64,000 nucleotides of DNA from Treponema sp. (lineage in GTDB: Bacteria > Spirochaetota > Spirochaetia > Treponematales > Treponemataceae). This document shows positions 43,474 to 52,082 of this stretch, in pieces. The translations under genes were made by a program, and so were the position numbers. Within the stretch, counting starts at the first letter, position 1. Every line of letters begins with the position of its first letter. The notes beneath the pieces were generated by a model. That model did not search any database. It worked only from the letters and a program-made list of their open reading frames with translations, and was not told where the DNA came from. The stretch spans positions 35,466-99,465 of the forward strand of contig JAGAZB010000046.1 in the NCBI GenBank assembly GCA_017940255.1, written 5' to 3'.

Positions 43474-45560
43474 TGGAAATAGATAAGTCTTTGTTTATTG
43501 CCGATTATATTTCCGAAGCAAGAGAAAATCTTGATGCAATTGATGATATTGCTTTTCAGGCTCTAAAAGAAACAAGAAATTCCGGATTTTTAAAAGAAAT
43601 TTTACGATATTTGCACACACTCAAAGGTTCTTCCCGCATGATGGAATTTACCCAGATAGAAAAGGTAATGAACCATCTGGAGAGCGTTTTTAAAACAATA
43701 GACAGCAATCAAACAGAAATTCCTGCAAAAATTATTCAGCTTCTTATGGGAGTTTCTCAGATTATCCATGATGTTATTGATCAAATTGAAGATGGAAGCG
43801 ACGGAACTTTTGCAGAATACGAAAATGTTTTGCAGAATATAGACAAAGCCATGGAAGATGGTGATTTTCAGACTGAATTTAAAACAAGCCGCGTTTCTAC
43901 AGAAGAAGATATTGCAGAAGAAATTGTTGAACGCAATTCTGAATATTTCCGTGATTCTAATACAATTAAAGTTCAGGTTTCGCAGATAGATTCAATTTTA
44001 CAGTCGCTTGATAAATTGATTATGCGTCAGATTAAGCTTAAAAATGAAATTGAAACTTTGAAAACTAAGGATGATTCTGCTGGTTTCCAGGCTTACCAGG
44101 AGCTTTCTGAAAATATAACTGTTCTTGAAAACCAGAGTGTTGATATTCAGAAAAACATTATTTCGCTCAGAATGCTTCCATTCGATATGATTTTAATGCC
44201 GATAAAGCGTTCTATCGTTTCTGAAGCCCTTAAACTTGGTAAAAACATAGATTTTGATATTCCACATTCGGAAATTACAATAGACAAGGCTATTTTGGAA
44301 AGGCTGCCGGCTATTTTGATTCACCTTGTGCGAAACTCCATTGACCATGGAATTGAAGCGGTGGAGGAGCGTTTGAAGGCAGGAAAACCAGAAAAAGGCC
44401 AGATTTCTGTTTCTGTAAGCCAGGTTTCCAACCGAATTTTTATTACCGTAAAAGATGATGGACGGGGAATTGATTACAAGAAAATTAAGGAAAAGGCACT
44501 TGCACTTTTCCCGGAGCGTGAAGCAGAAATTATAAGTGCAGATGATAACGAACTTTTGCAGTACATTTTTATGTCTGGCTTTTCTACAAAAGATAAGCAG
44601 ACCGAACTTTCTGGCCGTGGAATAGGGCTAGATGTTGTTCGTTCAGAAATGGATCACCTTAAAGGAAAAATCTCTGTTTATTCGGAACTGGGTAAAGGTT
44701 CCACTTTTGAACTTTCTCTACCTGCTTCTCTTGCAACCCAGGATGGTCTTTTTGTAAGTGTTTCTGATAATTCATATCTTATTCTTTCTCACTATGTAAA
44801 AGAAATTCTTACAGTTCAGAAATCAGATTTCCTGCGCCTGCAGCATGGGCCTGTTCTTAATGTTCATAACGAACTTGTACCTGTTTATGACTTTGATATT
44901 ATTAATGCTAAGTCAGAAAAGAAGGCTGTTGCACGAAACGAAATTTCTGTAATCATTCTTGAATATTTGAACCGTAAAATTGGTGTAATGGTAGATAAGG
45001 TTTTGCATTACGGAACAGTTGTAATTAAGCCGGTTCCACCTCTTTTAAAAGATTTTAATGCATTACAGGGCGTTGTTTTTGATGAAAATTACCGCATTAT
45101 TCCAGTTTTGAACATTCCAGATACAATCAAGCGTTTTAAAACTACAAATGTTTATGATGTAAAAAATCTGGAAGTTCGAAAAATGCCTAAGATTCATTCA
45201 ATTCTGGTTGTTGATGATTCACACACAACCCGTCATATTGAACAGATTATTCTGGAAGCAGAAAATTACAACGTTTCTACTGCAGTTGACGGAATTGATG
45301 CTCTTGAAAAACTTAAGGAACACCGTTTCGACCTGGTTATTACCGATGTAAAAATGCCTCGAATGGACGGTTTTGTTCTTTTGCATAATATTCGCCATAA
45401 AGACGAACTTAAAGATATTCCTGTAATTATGATTTCTTCCGTATTTGAAAATGATACTCTTGATAAGGCAACTAAGCTTGGCGCACAGGGATATATTGTA
45501 AAATCAGACTTTGAACGTGAAAGTCTTACTGCAAAAGTAAAGGAGCTGCTGCATGAGTAA
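43473..45560 (+). CDS. cheA: CheA histidine kinase with fused C-terminal receiver
   Basis: This 695-residue hybrid kinase has an HPt domain with the phospho-His in YLHTLKGSSRMM and a short linker with no clear P2 domain. The dimerisation helices, ATPase (LIHLVRNSIDHGIE, VKDDGRGID, GFSTK, LSGRGIGLDVV), CheW domain at about 425-560 and a receiver follow (VVDDSHTTRH, LVITDVKMPRMDG). The receiver keeps all key residues, so phosphate may flow from the HPt to this domain instead of to a free CheY. It starts within the cheR stop codon (TAATG) and overlaps the cyclase gene by 8 bp. Confidence 0.94.
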   Translation: MEIDKSLFIADYISEARENLDAIDDIAFQALKETRNSGFLKEILRYLHTLKGSSRMMEFTQIEKVMNHLESVFKTIDSNQTEIPAKIIQLLMGVSQIIHDVIDQIEDGSDGTFAEYENVLQNIDKAMEDGDFQTEFKTSRVSTEEDIAEEIVERNSEYFRDSNTIKVQVSQIDSILQSLDKLIMRQIKLKNEIETLKTKDDSAGFQAYQELSENITVLENQSVDIQKNIISLRMLPFDMILMPIKRSIVSEALKLGKNIDFDIPHSEITIDKAILERLPAILIHLVRNSIDHGIEAVEERLKAGKPEKGQISVSVSQVSNRIFITVKDDGRGIDYKKIKEKALALFPEREAEIISADDNELLQYIFMSGFSTKDKQTELSGRGIGLDVVRSEMDHLKGKISVYSELGKGSTFELSLPASLATQDGLFVSVSDNSYLILSHYVKEILTVQKSDFLRLQHGPVLNVHNELVPVYDFDIINAKSEKKAVARNEISVIILEYLNRKIGVMVDKVLHYGTVVIKPVPPLLKDFNALQGVVFDENYRIIPVLNIPDTIKRFKTTNVYDVKNLEVRKMPKIHSILVVDDSHTTRHIEQIILEAENYNVSTAVDGIDALEKLKEHRFDLVITDVKMPRMDGFVLLHNIRHKDELKDIPVIMISSVFENDTLDKATKLGAQGYIVKSDFERESLTAKVKELLHE

Positions 45561-47415
45561 TTCCGAAAAGAAACTTATTTTTGTTGTAGAATCTTCGCGA
45601 GTTCTTGCAAAGCTTATTTCTACAGAGCTGAAAGAGCAGGGCTATAACGTAGAAACATTTACCACTGGTCTGGACGCGCTTAAAGGAATAATTACTTCTT
45701 CACCAGATTGTATTGTTGCAGACAAGGTTTTGCCGGTAATAGACGGAATGGAACTTTGCAGAATTATGAAGGAAGGTTCCACAAAAAGTTCTATTCCATA
45801 TATTCTCTTTTCTGCAGAAGATACAGTTTTAGATTTCTGGTCTAATTCAATTGGTGCAGATGATGTTGTTTCTATTTCTCAGGCTAATTTAGAAGAACTT
45901 TTACTCAGCCTCAAAAAATTATTAAAGTATAATTACATAGAAACAAATTCTTTTTATCAGTCAGAAAATCAGGAAAGACTTCGTTTAGAATCAAAAATGA
46001 CTGCTGATGAAAAGATGATGTTCTGGGTTGTAGATGCCATGGATAGGAGCGATTTTTATCTGAACATGGTAAAAAACGTTCTAAAACTCTACGAATTTGT
46101 TAAAACTACAGACATTCTTGTAAAAAAAGTGTTCGAAATGCTTTATAAAGTGTGCGAATACGATGTAATTACATTAATTCTGGATACTACAGATACCCGA
46201 TTCTATAATTCTGGAATGGAGCTTTTGGCGCCGGAAGAAAGTGAAGAAATAATAAATATCTGTAAAGCTGATTATGAACAAAAAGCCAAAAAGAATCATA
46301 CAGTCACTTATGAGATTTCTAACATTCCGGAAATTGTAAAAAAATCAGACAATAAGAATGAAAAACTGGAATCTTACAGAGATTATATTGTAAAAGCTGG
46401 TGATAAATTTATCGGAAGCCTTCATATTGCATCCCGAAAGAAAAAGATTTTCACTTATAAAGTTCAGTCTACAATCGAATATATTCTGCCTGCATTGGGT
46501 TATATTCTGGAAGAATCTCTTCATCATGAAACAATTTCTCATTCAGAAAAGAATTTGCGAAGTGTTTTTTCAAAGTTTGTTCCTGAAGAAATTATTGATG
46601 AAATGATTAAATCTGATGATTCGGAACAGCAGGCTAATAACGAAAAGCGCAATGTTGTAATCCTCATGTGTGATATTCGAAGCTTTACTTCTATCAGCGA
46701 AATTAACCAGCCGGAAGATGTTGTAGGCTTCTTAAATACATACTTTACCCACATGGTAAATATCGTAAAAAAATATGGTGGTACCGTAGATAAGTTTATT
46801 GGAGATGCCATCATGGTATTGTTTGGTGCGCCAATTTCTTATAACGATAATGCTCAGCGTGCTGTTCAGGCTGCCATAGAAATGTATGCTCAGCTTGATC
46901 AGATTTCTACAGGAAACATGAAATTCCCTGAAGGAATAAAACTGGATATTGGAATTGGTATTCACTACGGAGACGTAATTGTAGGAAACATTGGAAGTAT
47001 AGATAAAACAAGTTATACCGTAATTGGTGATACTGTAAACCTTGCTTCCCGCCTGGAAGGTCTTACAAAGCTTTATGGTGCAAAGGTAATTATTTCCGAG
47101 GCGGTTCGCGAAGAACTTTCTGCAGAAATGAATGTCTTATTGCTGGATTCCGTAAAGGTAAAGGGTAAAAAGGAAAGCGTTCAGATTTATCGTGCGGATG
47201 AAAAGCCGCTTCCTTCTGCCTTTACAGAAGCCTATTCTAAAGGTTTTAAATCTTATACAGAAGGGGCATTTTCTCTTGCAAAGCCTTACTTTGAATCTGC
47301 CCTGCAAACATTACCGCAAGATAAAGCCACCCAGCTTATGATTGAACGTTGTAATAAGTTTATTGTTAATAAACCAGAAAATTGGGATGGTGCTGTTGCA
47401 CTTACTTCAAAGTAA
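45553..47415 (+). CDS. Receiver-GAF-like-class III nucleotide cyclase
   Basis: This 620-residue protein should make cAMP (or cGMP). Its N-terminal receiver is degenerate: VVESSR lacks the acid pair and the conserved Lys is replaced (DDVVSIS), though VADKVLP keeps an Asp. A GAF-like region spans about 180-330. The C-terminal class III cyclase domain has metal-binding Asp in LMCDIRSFTSI and KFIGDAIMVLFG. The substrate-specifying pair looks like Lys/Thr (DKFIGD, YTVIGDTVN), which fits class IIIb adenylate cyclases. Its position between cheA and two receptors suggests that receptors control cyclic-nucleotide synthesis. Confidence 0.92.
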   Translation: MSNSEKKLIFVVESSRVLAKLISTELKEQGYNVETFTTGLDALKGIITSSPDCIVADKVLPVIDGMELCRIMKEGSTKSSIPYILFSAEDTVLDFWSNSIGADDVVSISQANLEELLLSLKKLLKYNYIETNSFYQSENQERLRLESKMTADEKMMFWVVDAMDRSDFYLNMVKNVLKLYEFVKTTDILVKKVFEMLYKVCEYDVITLILDTTDTRFYNSGMELLAPEESEEIINICKADYEQKAKKNHTVTYEISNIPEIVKKSDNKNEKLESYRDYIVKAGDKFIGSLHIASRKKKIFTYKVQSTIEYILPALGYILEESLHHETISHSEKNLRSVFSKFVPEEIIDEMIKSDDSEQQANNEKRNVVILMCDIRSFTSISEINQPEDVVGFLNTYFTHMVNIVKKYGGTVDKFIGDAIMVLFGAPISYNDNAQRAVQAAIEMYAQLDQISTGNMKFPEGIKLDIGIGIHYGDVIVGNIGSIDKTSYTVIGDTVNLASRLEGLTKLYGAKVIISEAVREELSAEMNVLLLDSVKVKGKKESVQIYRADEKPLPSAFTEAYSKGFKSYTEGAFSLAKPYFESALQTLPQDKATQLMIERCNKFIVNKPENWDGAVALTSK

Positions 47416-47467
47416 TGTGAACGGGTTTTGCCGTCCGCTTAGTTTTACCATATAAAGAGAGGTATAT

Positions 47468-49318
47468 ATGAGTTTAAAAGAAAAACTAAAAAAGAAGAAA
47501 GAGGAATCCACGGAAGACGTAAATTTCGGGAAGCAGGTCTTTAACAAATTGCTTCTTCCTGTTGTGATTTTTGAAATCATAACAATGACTCTGTGTATTT
47601 TGCTGGGTGATATTCCTTTACCCAAACTTACAGGAACAATTGTTTCCGGTATAATAATTTGTCTGGTAATAAATATTATTGCCCTTTCTATTGCCGTAAA
47701 CATTGCGAGTCAGTCTATAACAGAAGATTTAGTTTCGTTTTATAACGATGAAACAACTGTAAAAGAAAGAACCAAGCTGATGAAGCAGTTAATGGCCATG
47801 CCTCCAAAAATTGGTATAATTGTACTTGCAACTTTTGCCATCACAGGTACAATTTGGGCTGTTCTCTGTACAAATAATGATGAATTGAATCAGGATTCAT
47901 ATATTTTATTCGGTTTGGGAATTCTGATAGGAACCTATTATGCCACAATCTATGCAATAACAGGAGTGACCCAGAAAATCTGTTCACACCATGCTGCCGT
48001 AATTGTTGCAAAAGGCGTTTCCAAAACAGAAGTAGAAAAAAATCATACTTTTGGAACAAAATCTGCCTTAATTACAGTTATGCACATCTTTTTGCCAATT
48101 CTGCTGGCAAGCCTTTCTGTGTTTATACTGGCATGGCGGGCAACCGTTTCTTACATTTCAATCAAACTGGTTTTTAAAAAGCTGATTATAATTGCCATTG
48201 CAAACGGAATTCTCTATCACATTTTCTCAGACTCTCTTTTTAAGAGAATGATGCGTTCTATTAACAACATGGCCGAATTGCTTGGAGGAATTAACAGAGA
48301 AAATCTGCACAAAGTAAAAGCAGAAGGAACCGACCTTTCAAACGAATTCATGTACAATGTTTACCTCATCAATACAATCATCAGCATTCTGCAGAATATT
48401 CTTAAGGAAAGCCAGAGAATCAGTATGGAAGTTATTGAATCCAGCAACGAGCTTTCTGTTATTTCCCGTGAAACTGCCGTTACCTCTCTTGAGCAGACTT
48501 CGGGAATTAAGGAACTTCTTTCTGCAATGGAAGAAACAGATGCCCTTTCAAAAAATATTGCCGAAAAAATTGGTGAAGTTTCGCTGGTTGCAAAACGAAC
48601 AACAGACAATATTGGTGATGGTTTTGATATTCTTAAACAGAATATGCAGAAGCTGGACGAAATTAAACGTGCAAATGATGTAACTGTAGATGGAATTAAA
48701 AACCTTACAGAAAAAGTTTCTGGAATTAATGATATTGCAAGAATTATTAATTCTATTGCAGACCAGACAAACATTATTGCTTTTAATGCAGAACTTGAAG
48801 CTTCAAGTGCAGGTGAAGTTGGTGAAAACTTCTCACTGGTTGCTAACGAAATCCGCCGTTTAACAAACTCTACAATCAATTCTACTAATGAAATTAGAAA
48901 CAGAATTACAGAGATTCAACATTCTTCTGATGCACTTTTGCAGGCCTCTCAAAACGGAAGTAAAAAGATTCTTGATGGAAACAAGATTATCAATGAATTG
49001 AACCATAGATTTGAAGAATTACAGCGTTCTTCTGAAACTATGGATTATGCTTCCGAAGATATTCAGAAGATTATTGAACAGCAGACTGCTTCTTTTGCTC
49101 AGATTGTTGTTACTTTGCGCCAGATTTCCGAAGCAGCAGAAACCTTCTCTGGTTCTACTCAAAAAATCAGCGATTCAGCACAGAACCTGTGTACTATTTC
49201 TGACAGCTTGAAAAAGCTTCAGCCGGAAGATGTTCTTTATGGAACTTCTTCTGAAGGTTCCGCAAATGAAAGTGCGAAAGCAGAAGAAAATTCTAGTGAA
49301 AAAAGCGAGGTACAATAA
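47468..49318 (+). CDS. Multi-TM chemoreceptor with divergent signalling tip (paralog 1)
   Basis: This 616-residue receptor has several N-terminal TM helices (about six, residues 25-260) and no large periplasmic domain, so it may sense membrane state or another protein. The cytoplasmic coiled coil has the tip sequence ADQTNIIAFNAELEASSAG in place of QTNLLALNAAIEAARAG. It has little adaptation-helix sequence before the tip and an acidic Ser-rich tail. A 52-bp gap follows the cyclase gene. It overlaps the second receptor by 1 bp (TAATG). Confidence 0.9.
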   Translation: MSLKEKLKKKKEESTEDVNFGKQVFNKLLLPVVIFEIITMTLCILLGDIPLPKLTGTIVSGIIICLVINIIALSIAVNIASQSITEDLVSFYNDETTVKERTKLMKQLMAMPPKIGIIVLATFAITGTIWAVLCTNNDELNQDSYILFGLGILIGTYYATIYAITGVTQKICSHHAAVIVAKGVSKTEVEKNHTFGTKSALITVMHIFLPILLASLSVFILAWRATVSYISIKLVFKKLIIIAIANGILYHIFSDSLFKRMMRSINNMAELLGGINRENLHKVKAEGTDLSNEFMYNVYLINTIISILQNILKESQRISMEVIESSNELSVISRETAVTSLEQTSGIKELLSAMEETDALSKNIAEKIGEVSLVAKRTTDNIGDGFDILKQNMQKLDEIKRANDVTVDGIKNLTEKVSGINDIARIINSIADQTNIIAFNAELEASSAGEVGENFSLVANEIRRLTNSTINSTNEIRNRITEIQHSSDALLQASQNGSKKILDGNKIINELNHRFEELQRSSETMDYASEDIQKIIEQQTASFAQIVVTLRQISEAAETFSGSTQKISDSAQNLCTISDSLKKLQPEDVLYGTSSEGSANESAKAEENSSEKSEVQ

Positions 49319-51114
49319 TGAAACAGAACAAGGAAAAACTTTCACTCGAAAGAAGAATTCTTAATGCCAGCCATTTACCAGATGTCGCAACTGGAATTGT
49401 AATTCTTTTATATACTGTTTTTATTCTGAACTTAAATCTCAAGCTTCATTATCCAATCATTCTGGGTGTAATTATTGGAGTTTTGTTTGCTCAGTTTGGA
49501 ATTTCTCCAATTACTAACCATTTTCTTATGGGAAAAGTTTCAAAAAGAGTACAAAAATGGGAAACAGAAGAAACTACAGTGGAAGAAAGAACAAAACTGC
49601 TTCTTGATATTCACAAGCTTCCTGGACGCAAGGAGAGAGAAGCCTTTTTGTACTTTTTTGTATGTTCTTTTGGTCTTGCAGCTGCATATAAAATTCTGCT
49701 GGATATGAATAATCAGCTTAATGTTGTGAGCTGTTGTTTTTGTATTTTGGGTGCTTATGTAGCCTCTCTTCTGGCTCTGGCAAATACCCGTGCAATTTGT
49801 AATGAATATGCAGTGCGCATTGTTGACCAGGGCGTAGATGAAAAAATCCTGAACAAAAAGACCTTCTTTGGAACTTCTTACCAGCAGACATTTATATTGT
49901 ACTGTACAATTCCAGTTCTTTGGGGAATTCTTTTGGCAGTAATGCTTTTTTATGTTTATTACTTTAATAATATTCCAAATGTTAATGGCGGATACCTTCC
50001 TGCGGACATTGCCGGCCCTGGTTTGCGGGGCGGTCAGCTTTCACGCCTTGGCTTTGTGTTATTAATTAATGCATTAATCGGTATTGTTTCCGTTTATTCA
50101 TTCTTAAATAGTATTCTGGTTTCTTCAGGAGCCCTTCAGTCTTCTATGCAGCATATTATTAAGAATGATATATTTACAGTAAAACTTGCTTCTACAGATT
50201 TTGAAACAGAAGTTTCTTATAACCTTTATCTTGTTAATCAGATTGTATTACTCTTCCGTTCTATTTTGGATGATATGCGCGAAATTGGAAATACAATGAT
50301 TGTGCCAATCAACGAACTTTCTGAAATTTCTCAGGCAACTGCTTCTACTTCTTTGGAGCAGTCTACCGGTGTAAAAGAAATTCTTGCAACAATGGAAGAT
50401 ACAGACCGTCAGACAAGAAACATTGTAGAAAAGATTGGTGATGTAACAACTGTTGCTGAAGGTACAGAAAAGAACGTAAATGCCGGATTTGAAACCTTGC
50501 AGTCTAACCTGGATAAGATGACAGAAATTACAGAGGCCAACGTTTCTACAATTTCTGGAATCCGTGAACTGGGCGAAAAAATTGGCAGCATCTGGGAAAT
50601 TGTTAAAATCATCAATGATATTGCTGATCAGACACGTATTATTGCCTTCAACGCCGAACTTGAAGCTTCTAGTGCCGGTGATTCTGGTAAAAACTTCCAT
50701 ATTGTTGCTAATGAAGTTCGTCGTCTTGCGGCTGGAATTACAAATTCAGTAGATCAGATTAAGGATAAGATTACAGAAATTCAGCATTCTTCTGATAACC
50801 TGATTATTACTTCTGAATCTGGAACAGAAAAGATTCGTGAAGGTCTTGAGCTTTCTGAAAAGCTTAAAGAAAAGTTCAATGATATTCAGTCTTCTTCTGA
50901 AATTACAGTTGAGTCTGCTAATCAGATTAAAGAAATTATTTACCAGCAGTCTGCCGCTTTTGACCAGATTGTTGCAACTGTTCGTCAGATTTCTTCTGGA
51001 ATTGAAAACTTTTCTACTTCTACTGGAACTGTTAATAATACAGCTCATAAACTTAAGGAAGCAGCAAATCTTCTGGAGAATTTGCACACAAGAATTATTA
51101 CAACATCAGAATAA
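49318..51114 (+). CDS. Multi-TM chemoreceptor with divergent signalling tip (paralog 2)
   Basis: This 598-residue paralog of the preceding receptor has a similar six-TM N-terminal half (about 20-265). One loop, NIPNVNGGYLPADIAGPGLRG, is longer and could be an outside ligand site. The tip reads ADQTRIIAFNAELEASSAG, again with Phe-Asn-Ala-Glu. It is the last gene of the chemosensory operon. A family A repeat hairpin lies 44 bp downstream. Confidence 0.9.
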   Translation: MKQNKEKLSLERRILNASHLPDVATGIVILLYTVFILNLNLKLHYPIILGVIIGVLFAQFGISPITNHFLMGKVSKRVQKWETEETTVEERTKLLLDIHKLPGRKEREAFLYFFVCSFGLAAAYKILLDMNNQLNVVSCCFCILGAYVASLLALANTRAICNEYAVRIVDQGVDEKILNKKTFFGTSYQQTFILYCTIPVLWGILLAVMLFYVYYFNNIPNVNGGYLPADIAGPGLRGGQLSRLGFVLLINALIGIVSVYSFLNSILVSSGALQSSMQHIIKNDIFTVKLASTDFETEVSYNLYLVNQIVLLFRSILDDMREIGNTMIVPINELSEISQATASTSLEQSTGVKEILATMEDTDRQTRNIVEKIGDVTTVAEGTEKNVNAGFETLQSNLDKMTEITEANVSTISGIRELGEKIGSIWEIVKIINDIADQTRIIAFNAELEASSAGDSGKNFHIVANEVRRLAAGITNSVDQIKDKITEIQHSSDNLIITSESGTEKIREGLELSEKLKEKFNDIQSSSEITVESANQIKEIIYQQSAAFDQIVATVRQISSGIENFSTSTGTVNNTAHKLKEAANLLENLHTRIITTSE

Positions 51115-51157
51115 TCTCTGATGAATTTAATTTGATGTGGTGATAGAATAAATGAAC

Positions 51158-51213
51158 GGTGATTGAGCCTGCCGAAATCATTTTTTATGGTGGTTTCGAC
51201 AAGCTCAATCACC
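51158..51213. repeat. Full-length family A element forming a long hairpin
   Basis: GGTGATTGAGCCTGCCGAAA (51158-) pairs with the other arm at 51191-51213 (TTTCGACAAGCTCAATCACC) around an 11-nt loop. This is the most complete copy and shows that the single-arm copies are halves of a longer inverted element. Confidence 0.8.
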
Positions 51214-51236
51214 ATAATTTACAGGAGGTAAAAAAA

Positions 51237-51887
51237 ATGAAAATTAAATCAGTATTTAGTCATGCTTTTGAAAAGTATGGAAAAGTTCTTACAGGTTATG
51301 ATGTAACAGACCTGCTCAAAAAACTTGATGAAACAACAAAAAAGCCGGATAACGCAGTAATCTACGAACCAGGTGATGCTGGTCTTGAAGCACTTCCAGT
51401 TGCTAAAGAATTCAGCGAAAATGCTTACGGCGGAATGCCAATTCAGGTTGGATACTGCAACGGAAATAATACAAAATTGAACTGTCTTGAATGGCACCGC
51501 GGTTCGGAACTGAACATTCCTTCTAACGATATGGTTCTTTTGCTCGCTCCACTTCAGAGCGTAAAGAACGGAAAACTCGATACTGGCGCAGTAGAAGCTT
51601 TCTATGTTCCAGCAGGAACTGTTGTAGAAGTTTATGAAACAACTTTACATTACGCACCATGTAATGCTGTTAAGAATGGGGAAGTTTCGAAGGAAGGTTT
51701 CCGTGTAATCATCGTTCTTCCAAAAGATACAAACACAGAAAAACCTGCTATTAAAGAAAAGAATCTTGAAGACAAGCTGCTTTGGGCACGTAATAAGTGG
51801 CTTATCGCTCATCCTGATTCAAGCGAAGCAAAGCAGGGTGCTTTTGTTGGCCTGACTGGAATTAATATTGATATTTCAAGAGGGTAA
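51237..51887 (+). CDS. DUF4867-family (cupin-like) protein
   Basis: This 216-residue protein matches the DUF4867 pattern: VFSHAFEKYGKVLTGYD at the start, AYGGMPIQVGYCNGNNTKLN, WHRGSELNI and FYVPAGTVVEVYETTLHYAPC, a cupin-like core with His and Glu. AGGAGG lies 7 nt before the ATG at 51237; the longer frame crosses a family A repeat. Family members are often next to sugar isomerases, as here (about 195 bp from the fucose/arabinose isomerase gene). Its biochemical role is unknown; a part in deoxy-sugar or pentose catabolism is inferred. Confidence 0.87.
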   Translation: MKIKSVFSHAFEKYGKVLTGYDVTDLLKKLDETTKKPDNAVIYEPGDAGLEALPVAKEFSENAYGGMPIQVGYCNGNNTKLNCLEWHRGSELNIPSNDMVLLLAPLQSVKNGKLDTGAVEAFYVPAGTVVEVYETTLHYAPCNAVKNGEVSKEGFRVIIVLPKDTNTEKPAIKEKNLEDKLLWARNKWLIAHPDSSEAKQGAFVGLTGINIDISRG

Positions 51888-51896
51888 ATGAGTAGA

Positions 51897-51985
51897 GATT
51901 CCCCGGTCGAGCCGGGGAATGACAGTGCGCTTGTCATTGTCTGTATGGCAGGGCGCTTGTCATTGTCCGGCTTGACCGGACAATC
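51897..51985. repeat. Family B palindromes (two copies)
   Basis: The first copy (51897-51924) is a variant with CCCCGG/CCGGGG arms. The second (51958-51985) is in reverse orientation and has the common TTGTCCGG/CCGGACAA arms. They fill most of the gap between the DUF4867 gene and the isomerase gene. Confidence 0.8.
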
Positions 51986-52082
51986 TATAGGGGATAGCCT
52001 GAAAAACGCTTGTAAGAAATTTCCCCTATTGACTTCTGGCATTAATGTATTAAATTTAGAATATTAAATATAGGAGCAAAAA

